From assembly GCA_006503535.1 (NCBI GenBank), contig QYRS01000008.1:930001-994000 (forward strand): DNA of 64,000 nt, in the 5' to 3' direction. Positions within the stretch are counted from its first letter, which is position 1; every line of letters begins with the position of its first letter. A program made the position numbers and the translations under genes. This document shows positions 57,754-64,000 of the stretch, in pieces. The notes under the pieces are model-generated. The model ran no database searches and had not been told where the DNA came from. It was given only the letters and a program-made list of their open reading frames with translations. Source of the stretch: Arthrinium phaeospermum. Its lineage: Eukaryota > Ascomycota > Sordariomycetes > Amphisphaeriales > Apiosporaceae.

Positions 57754-57929
57754 CATCATCTGCCATTAAAGGACAACTGCGGGATACCCTCCTTCCCGAG
57801 TCTCTCTAGGGAGACTTGCCGACAAGAAACCCCTACCGCTGCAGCCTCTAACCCCATACGACTATCGCCAACCTAGTACTTGAACACTGCATATCCCCCC
57901 TCCGGAAACCAATTGGTTGTCTGGTATGC

Positions 57930-59911
57930 ATGTCACTTCCCGCCTGCGAAGCCGTCTACGGAGCTGTAACCCCATTTCTAAACCCACCTCTGGTATCTGG
58001 CCTCGATATAATCGTCTCAACAACGTCTGAGCCCAGGAAACCGGCGCAGCTTGCTTTTCTCCCCCGACCTGTCGTCTTCGACGAGACTTACACACCAAAG
58101 CCTCTCGAGAGATCTCACGGGGCTTCCTACGGGATGCATAACATGATAGGCTCGACTGGCATGGACCAGGACAGTCTGATTGCCCATGACAGCACATACC
58201 CAAACAACCACTGGGTCGATGTCAACGCATACAATCAGATGTCGATGCCCGAGTATAACAGCAGCTTCTACTTGGCGCCAGTCACCAGTCATGGCTTACC
58301 CTCCGAGTCCATTGGGGGCGGTCATATGCCACCACCACCAATGCCATCCCAAATCCACCAGTCTCCAATCCACCATCAGCAGCAGCTGCACTTCCCTAGT
58401 CAACAGCACCAGCAGCCTATACTACAGGCCCAAAAGGTAAACTGGCCGAGTCTTCACACGAACCCGGGCCAGAGCTATCCCACACCGCCGGTGGCCATTC
58501 CGGCCCAATCTACGGTCCCAATCAGGCAGACCCCCAAGCAGCTCCCGTCTATAACCACTTCCCAGCCTCGGAAGACTCTGTCCGACGATGACAGGAGACG
58601 GATGTGCCAATACGCCGCAGACAACCCAAAAAGCAAGCAGACCGAGATCGGAGCCAAGTTTGGGGTGGAAAGGAGGTGAGATTGAACGCGCCAACTAAAG
58701 CATGATTTGAGTGATTCTAACCCAGGCGTAGCACTGTGTCCAAGGTCCTGCGAAACAAGGACAGATGGCTGTCCCAGGAAGATCGCAGCGGCTCGCCTGT
58801 GAAGCGTATCAAGGGGAAGAATGTGGACGTGGAGCGTACGTTTGTGAATTGGTTGAGAAATCAGAACAAGAAGGGCGTCCTGCTCTCCGACGAGGAAATG
58901 CTGATCAAGGCACGCACCTTTCACGCAACTACTGGCAGCTCAGAGAATCCTGCCAAGATCATCACCCAGTCCTGGCTTGACAAGATCAAGAGGAGGAATA
59001 ACATCGGTTCGGGTTCCATGATCCGCAGAGCCTCCGAGACGGCGATTCCAGACAACACTCCGCTTTCCAGGGACTCTCCCACCTTGTCGATACCTCCCAC
59101 ATCTGGGGGTGTAAGTCCTGACTCACCCACAGACCAGAGCTCCCCGCTTGCGTCGGCAACCGAGGAGAACGATCCGGCATCAAACTTGACGGATCTCGAG
59201 ACGAGCGGTTATAAATACCCTCACTCCCAAAGCACGACATCACTGTCGAGCGCAGTAACCGATCCCTCGAGCTCTGCATTTTCCGGAAGCGCGTTCAGTC
59301 CGGCTTCTCAGTTCACATTCTCCCCGAATCCAGACTCTGGGCTGTTCGACCAGACTCGACCTTCTCCTGGAAGCTCCCACCTGCAGCGGCCAAGGAGCCA
59401 GACGTTGGGAACCCTAGATCTGGATTTCGACCAAGTACAGTCTTCGGAACCGCCGACGCCGCGCTACAGCTTGTCCGCGACCGCTCCTCCTTCGGCAGTA
59501 GAATCGCCAGCACACGAGATAGCAGCGCCAACCTTTGGCATGGACTCGGCAATATCGCCCAAGACGTTGCATCGGAGTAGGAGTAACTCTAGCCTGGGCA
59601 TGAGGTCTGCTGGAGGCATTATCTCTTCGCCGACGTCTCCTTCGCAGGACGATGCTCGTCGTGCAGCGGGAACTCTGTTGAACTGGATGCAGAACAGCCA
59701 GTCTGGCTTCGTCAACCCTGATGACCTTTACCTGGTCCTTCGCCTCACGGAGAAACTGGGGTTGCAACAGCAGATGCAGGGATCCAAGGGGACACCATCC
59801 TCCACCCCTCTCGGGGGACTGTCCAGGATTCCGGAAGGAGACAATGAGGTCACGCCTGTTCCCGTCCGTTTGACAGACGACATTAAACACGAGACGATGA
59901 TGACCGGGTAG
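57930..59911 (+). CDS. CENP-B-type HTH DNA-binding protein without transposase domain
   Basis: Two exons, 57930-58675 and 58726-59911, encode 643 residues; the 50-nt intron splits the DNA-binding region (GVERR to STVSKVL). Residues 1-215 are Pro/Gln/His-rich and disordered. A first helix-turn-helix of the psq/CENP-B N type starts near 213 (KTLSDDDRRRMCQYAADNP, QTEIGAKFGVERRSTVSKVL). The second, the Tc5/CENP-B type, spans roughly 275-345 (VERTFVNWLRNQNKKGVLLS, FHATTGSSENPAKIITQSWL, DKIKRRNN). These paired domains derive from pogo-like transposases, but the rest is Ser/Pro-rich and no DDE catalytic core is visible. The protein is therefore most likely a domesticated transcription factor or chromatin-binding protein. 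The ATG at 57930 is the first in frame; Met72 or later is an alternative. The 8.4 kb upstream is gene-free. Confidence 0.85.
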
Positions 59912-61661
59912 AGTCCAAACACAACTCACCCCGATTATGTTCCTGTGGATTCTCGTCGACCCGAATTTGACCGGTTCGAACAAGAGGCGCGTTTTCTTTT
60001 CCAGTATTTTTCTTCAAATTCTTTGTTTACAACATGATGGTCGCAGTACCCCCTACCAAGGGCATCTTCGATCATGGATCTTTGCTTTTCGAAGTTCATC
60101 CAGAAATATTCTTCCCCGCGAGGGGCCAACATTACAGGGCCACACGACTCGAGAGTCTCACGACGCCAGTCCGGACGGACGTACGTACACAGCAGTACGA
60201 AATCCGTCCTGCAGCAGTTTTATATACCACACAGCAACTTTTGCAAAGCACCTACACTATACCCATCGCCCACGCGTTTTCAGCCGATCCATTGCGCGCG
60301 ATCGATCGAGCCATACGTAATCGAGATACCTTGTGGTCACCTCCCTATACTGTATGAAATGGCTCAAGCCATGTATACACATACATACCCACCAACCGTT
60401 TCAACCAGCGACTTTGTTTTACATCTTCGCCTCTATATTCTAAGACTTGTCCAGCTCACGCAATTTGTGGACCCCCAAAAGCACTTGCTTCCTATTCGTA
60501 TATTTGCCGTTACAGTCGAACACTCGACGATGATTCGCCATTTCCTCTAGGTGTTGTTCTTTGCATTGAGAAGGCGGGGAATCCCGAAGGATCACGTAAT
60601 CTGCTACGAGGGAGGAGGAGAAGGAGACGGGAAGACCGACGCAAATTGGTCATTGGGCGGCAGGGAAAAAAGGGGAGGAGAGGAACAAGGACAGCCTCGG
60701 CAACGTTTCAGGAATTTCATGCTCAGTTTCCCATCGATTGTTCGTTATTTCTTTTTCTAGTTTCACCTAGCAAGGGAAAACCATCTTGCATCACTTGTTT
60801 ATCTGCCGGGGACCCCAATGATCTGTACACAATCTTGGGTTGCTTTTTTCCTTCTTCCTTTCTTCTACGGCTTGGCTGGATGGGGAATCAGGGCAGGGCG
60901 GATGGATGGATATGGCTATGTAGGGTCAGCGCAGAGTATACCTAGGCAGGCGGGAAGACAACGGGATCAGGGATCAATCAATAGGAAATGGTTGCGAACG
61001 ACGACTAGTGGAAACGATGGCAACGCTTTGTGACTCTTTCTGGCCAGACCGGTGCAACCCCCCCTGAAGGAAGGAACCCAGGAAAGCTATAACGCCACCT
61101 ACGTTTCGTTGACACTTTCCATCACGAAATCAAATCAGTTTCTGCAGCCCTGATAGCGGGGGAGGCTAACCAGCCGTCCTGGCCTGAACCTGGAGAGAAG
61201 CTAACAAGCAAAGCAGATTGGAGCAGACTTCCCGTACACCGGTCCGTTTCGAGCTTCAGCATCACGTGCAATCTGTAGTATTTCCTCTCTTTCCGTGTAT
61301 GTTTCACTTGCACCAATCAATGCGGTAGGAAGAGGCTCTGCGAGTGAAACCGACACAATAATTTATTACATCATCAAGGAGACCCGATATAAAACTATGA
61401 GCAAAATATGTGTGTCCCTTTCCTGCCTTCAACTTACTTGTATACAGCGTTTCCACATTTTCACAAGTGGTCGTTGAAACACGGCATATACTCCGAATGG
61501 TATCACTCCACCCTCGCAATCTTTTTCGCCTATAGCGATACGTATCTAGCAACTTTCCCTCCTCGGTTGCAGGGGTCAAGCCATGTGATGTGGCGTGGAG
61601 GGAAGACAGGAACCCGCAGGAACGGGCCAAGGAAAGGGAAGACAGAAGAAGAAAACAAGAC

Positions 61662-61690
61662 GGGATAGGATGGGATAGGATAGGATAGGG
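61662..61690. repeat. (GGATA)n tandem repeat
   Basis: Five GGATA/GGGATA units in a row. Confidence 0.75.
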
Positions 61691-61746
61691 AAAGGTTCAT
61701 GCAGACACACACGCGCGCGCACACTTACACGTACGCATGTACGTAA

Positions 61747-61765
61747 GTAGTAGTAGTAGTAGTAT
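61747..61765. repeat. (GTA)n trinucleotide repeat
   Basis: Six perfect triplets. Confidence 0.8.
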
Positions 61766-62224
61766 ACTTGCGGAGAAAGAAAAAAACACGCAAGGAGGAG
61801 AGAGTGGGAGATGAAGAAACGGGTGGTTCGAATTGAAACAAGATGACGAAACAACACAGACAGGAAGACGAATTCCCTTCCCAAAGCAATCAAGAAGGAG
61901 ACATCGCCATCATCATCAAAACCCCAGTTTGAACGTGCGTAATATCGCTTCGAGCGAAATCGTGAGGCGACAGTTACAGTTGGGTATCAATGGATAATGG
62001 CAAAGACAAAAAAAGACACACCAGGGCAACTGCAACTCCGACGACCCGCAAACCCCAAGACGAGAAAACCCAAAAGACCCAAAAGGTTGCTCTAAGCGAT
62101 GAAGAGCATGCACCTACATACCAACGAACGACAGCAACAGAAACAATAATAACAATACCCAACTTCCCGCCTCTGACCCCCCGCCCGCCGCGAGGGGCAA
62201 GGGGGCCAGCCAGGGGGGTGAAGG

Positions 62225-62257
62225 CACACACACAGACACACACACATATGTACACAC
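62225..62257. repeat. CA dinucleotide repeat
   Basis: Interrupted (CA)n stretch with ACAG and ATATGT interruptions. Confidence 0.75.
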
Positions 62258-62618
62258 ATCCCATCTCTAGCGCGCAGGAGAGCACCGACCACGGACCAAC
62301 CAGGCTCTACCGGGGGTCACAGGCGAGCAGCGCGGCTCTTCGCAATGTGCTACCATGCCACCCACACTCTTCAGCGCCCATTCTTCCCACCCTCATCCTC
62401 TCCTGTCAAGAGCAATAATGGATCTGCGTGCACGCGGGCGTGAATATTACAACCCAAGACCAAACCGTATCGTTTCTATAGACCGGGGGCGTCATCGGGC
62501 AAGCTTGGCCCCTTTTTAAAAAAAGTAAGTTTAGAAGTATACAATGCAAGAAGAAGAAGAAAAGCCTTATTTATTAATGGTGATGAATATGTATGTATAA
62601 TAGCACACATACATCAGT

Positions 62619-63582
62619 TCAGCTAAGTCTCTCCTCCCAGAGGTCAATCACGCCCCTCTCGGCCAGTTCGGGCATAAGGCGCACGAGGATCAGCTCGAGC
62701 ACACCGTACATGAGGTGCTTGTTACAGTAGGCATCCGAGAACACGTCCAGGATCCCCGTCTCAATCTCGGATAAGATCCTGTCGTCCTCCCCGTGGCACT
62801 GCAGCGGTGTTGCCTCAGGCGCCAAGCTATCGACGCCGGCATTCACTGCTGCCGACCATGGCTTTTCTTTGCTTATAACTGAGCCCGAACCTGTGGTAGC
62901 AGCAGCAGCAGAGCTTGCACCCCCGACTGCTTCGCCGGGTTTTATGAAAGCATTACCAGTACCAGTAGCACCAGCCGTGGTTGTTGTCGTTGCCTTGGCA
63001 GGGTCACGGCTGGTAGCAGCAGACGTTACATTGCTCTCATTGGAGCTGCCCAGTTGAGCAAACCGGGCGTGGTCAGATGCCTCCAACCTGGGCGCCGAAG
63101 ACAACGGGTCCGCCTTAGTTGCGCTTCTGTTACTACTGCCTGGAGCTGGAGTAGTAGCGCTGTTGTTGTTGCTTTTGTCTTCACTGCTGCTGTCGACAGA
63201 CGTTATTGGCGGTCCGAACCGCACATGCTGAGCGTGCACGCTGGTCTTGGTCTTGGTCTGGGTCTTGGTCTTGTCAGCGTTACCGCTAGTCGCCTTGTTT
63301 CCGGCGTTGGTGCTGGTTGGTCGCGGTGGTGGTGAAGAGGAGCTTTCGCTGAAGGGGGTCGCGGATCCAAAGTACAGCTTGCCCACCATCTTCGGCACAA
63401 GCGCCCAAACCGCACTAGCGCACCGGCGACGCAGGGCCGCCAGCTCCTCGTCGGATGAGGGTGCAACGAGACTGGGGGTCCCTGGAGCATTGTTGGGGAA
63501 CACGGCTGCGCGAATCGAGCGCAATAGTGGGGGCAATCGAGCCGGGTCTAGCAGTCGAGATTGAATGGAGTGCCAGAGTAGT
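62619..63582 (-). CDS. PXA-domain protein, C-terminal exon (5' part unresolved)
   Basis: An acceptor at 63583-63585 (TTCTACAG after a GGCTAACC branch site) opens this last exon, which runs 320 codons plus one base to the stop at 62619. It begins LLWHSIQSRLLDP, then RSIRAAVFPNNAP, WALVPKMVGKLYFG, a long Ser/Thr/Ala-rich spacer with KTQTKTKT, and the conserved end LSEIETGILDVFSDAYCNKH, LMYGVLELILVRLMPELAE and VIDLWEERL. This end is typical of fungal PX-associated (PXA) domain membrane proteins related to sorting nexins. The PXA domain proper lies in upstream exons, which extend beyond 63583 and probably past the window edge. Molecular function is unknown; a role in endosomal or ER membranes is inferred from the family. 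Confidence 0.8.
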
Positions 63583-64000
63583 CTGTAGAACAAGTAGACG
63601 GTTAGCCAGAGAGACCTCGGTCGGTTCAAGAATCCACAGTGCCACAATATAGAACGGTGCAAATATAGATCGCTGCGTAAGGCCAAGGGTACGGGAGGCG
63701 ACCGGCCAGGTAAAAGAAGAGGGGGCTAGGTTGCACCGCATCGTGGTACGAGGGGTCAGGCCAACGGGATCAATAACGTCCAGGAATGCACACATTCCAG
63801 ATGGAAGATGATGCAGATTACTCCTGCACAGGAGGTCGCACCGGTATGGGGCTCGGTCAACCGCGGTCAGGCTCGACAATGACGATAATGCGTGCTAATC
63901 TAGGCCTGGAGTGCATGATGGGGCGGGATGACAAGCCCTTCTCCCAGGGGGCTTCAATTGCAATGAACAACATGTATCATTTGCGGGAGATGTTGATAGG
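63583..64000 (-). other. Upstream exon(s) and intron of the PXA gene, boundaries not resolved
   Basis: The minus strand must supply an exon ending in phase 2. One candidate ends with IFAPFYIVA plus CT (donor GTGGATTC, intron 55 nt); another ends in LFFYLAGRLP (donor GTACCC, intron 109 nt). Both give hydrophobic segments compatible with the membrane spans found at this point in PXA proteins. Stops further upstream imply at least one more intron before the window edge. Confidence 0.45.

Larger units (their letters stand above)
49546..57929. other. 8.4-kb region without a recognisable gene
   Basis: From the RBG1 stop to the start of the CENP-B-type gene no frame on either strand has family motifs, believable splice continuation or coding-like composition. 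The longest, 52194-52931 on the minus strand, is low complexity and lacks an early ATG. The region is GC-moderate, not AT-rich, so it shows no obvious RIP decay. It holds many short tandem repeats (listed separately), GTAGGTA/TACCTAC tracts and a TACTCCGTA nonamer at 51178. The right end is CT-rich and likely forms the leader of the next gene. It may be an extended regulatory region or hold noncoding transcripts. Confidence 0.5.
59912..62618. other. Convergent intergenic region, repeat-rich
   Basis: 2.7 kb between the 3' ends of the CENP-B-type gene and the PXA gene. No coding-like frame is seen. It includes GGATA, GTA and CA simple repeats listed separately. Both 3' untranslated regions must lie here. 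Confidence 0.5.

Noticed and set aside
57500..57809. Poly-Val (minus) and poly-Thr (plus) open frames
   Set aside because: Both are translations of the CTACCA microsatellite; the plus frame lacks an ATG and neither has other protein-like sequence.

Overview
The window is nuclear DNA from a filamentous ascomycete. Short introns (about 48-180 nt) with GTAAGT/GTGAGT-type donors and CTAAC/CTGAC branch sites, GC-rich coding sequence and gene content such as a one-piece MDM34, CLA4 and a GARS-AIRS fusion all fit Pezizomycotina, probably Sordariomycetes. I cannot name the genus or species. There is no sign of bacterial, viral or organellar DNA, of a recognisable transposon, or of a secondary-metabolite cluster.

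Layout from left to right: a secreted kelch-repeat protein running off the left edge (-); an uncharacterised, probably mitochondrial, 567-residue protein (-) divergent from splicing factor SYF2 (+); a COQ11-like NAD(P)-binding protein (-) divergent from the YEATS protein YAF9 (+); a short coding-like stretch I cannot assign; the PAK kinase CLA4 (-) with about 4 kb of gene-free DNA upstream; glycyl-tRNA synthetase GRS1 (-) divergent from ribosome biogenesis factor RPF1 (+); the bifunctional purine enzyme GARS-AIRS (+, with a one-base frame break); an ENT-type nucleoside transporter (+); inositol-pentakisphosphate 2-kinase IPK1 (+) converging on the Paf1-complex subunit CTR9 (-); a type II membrane protein resembling RgpF-like glycan enzymes (+); ERMES subunit MDM34 (-); an intron-containing tRNA-Ile(AAU) (-); an amidase (+); a PrpF-like isomerase with a likely mitochondrial presequence (+); GTPase RBG1/DRG1 (+, 11 exons); 8.4 kb without a recognisable gene; a CENP-B-type HTH DNA-binding protein (+); and the C-terminal exon of a PXA-domain protein (-) near the right edge.

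Most genes are conserved housekeeping functions: splicing, chromatin and transcription elongation (YAF9, CTR9), translation and ribosome biogenesis (GRS1, RPF1, RBG1), purine and nucleoside metabolism (GARS-AIRS, ENT), inositol phosphates, polarity, and mitochondria (COQ11-like, MDM34). They do not form one pathway. The most unusual observations concern gene structure: a six-base microexon in RPF1, a 17-base microexon in RBG1, a GC-AG intron in the COQ11-like gene, an amidase intron that must skip a strong but frame-breaking acceptor, and a single-base frame break at a run of nine C in the purine gene. The long gene-free tracts upstream of the two regulatory genes (CLA4 and the CENP-B-type protein) are rich in short tandem repeats. 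Exon boundaries were derived by hand from splice motifs, reading phase and family sequence knowledge; no alignment or database search was run.
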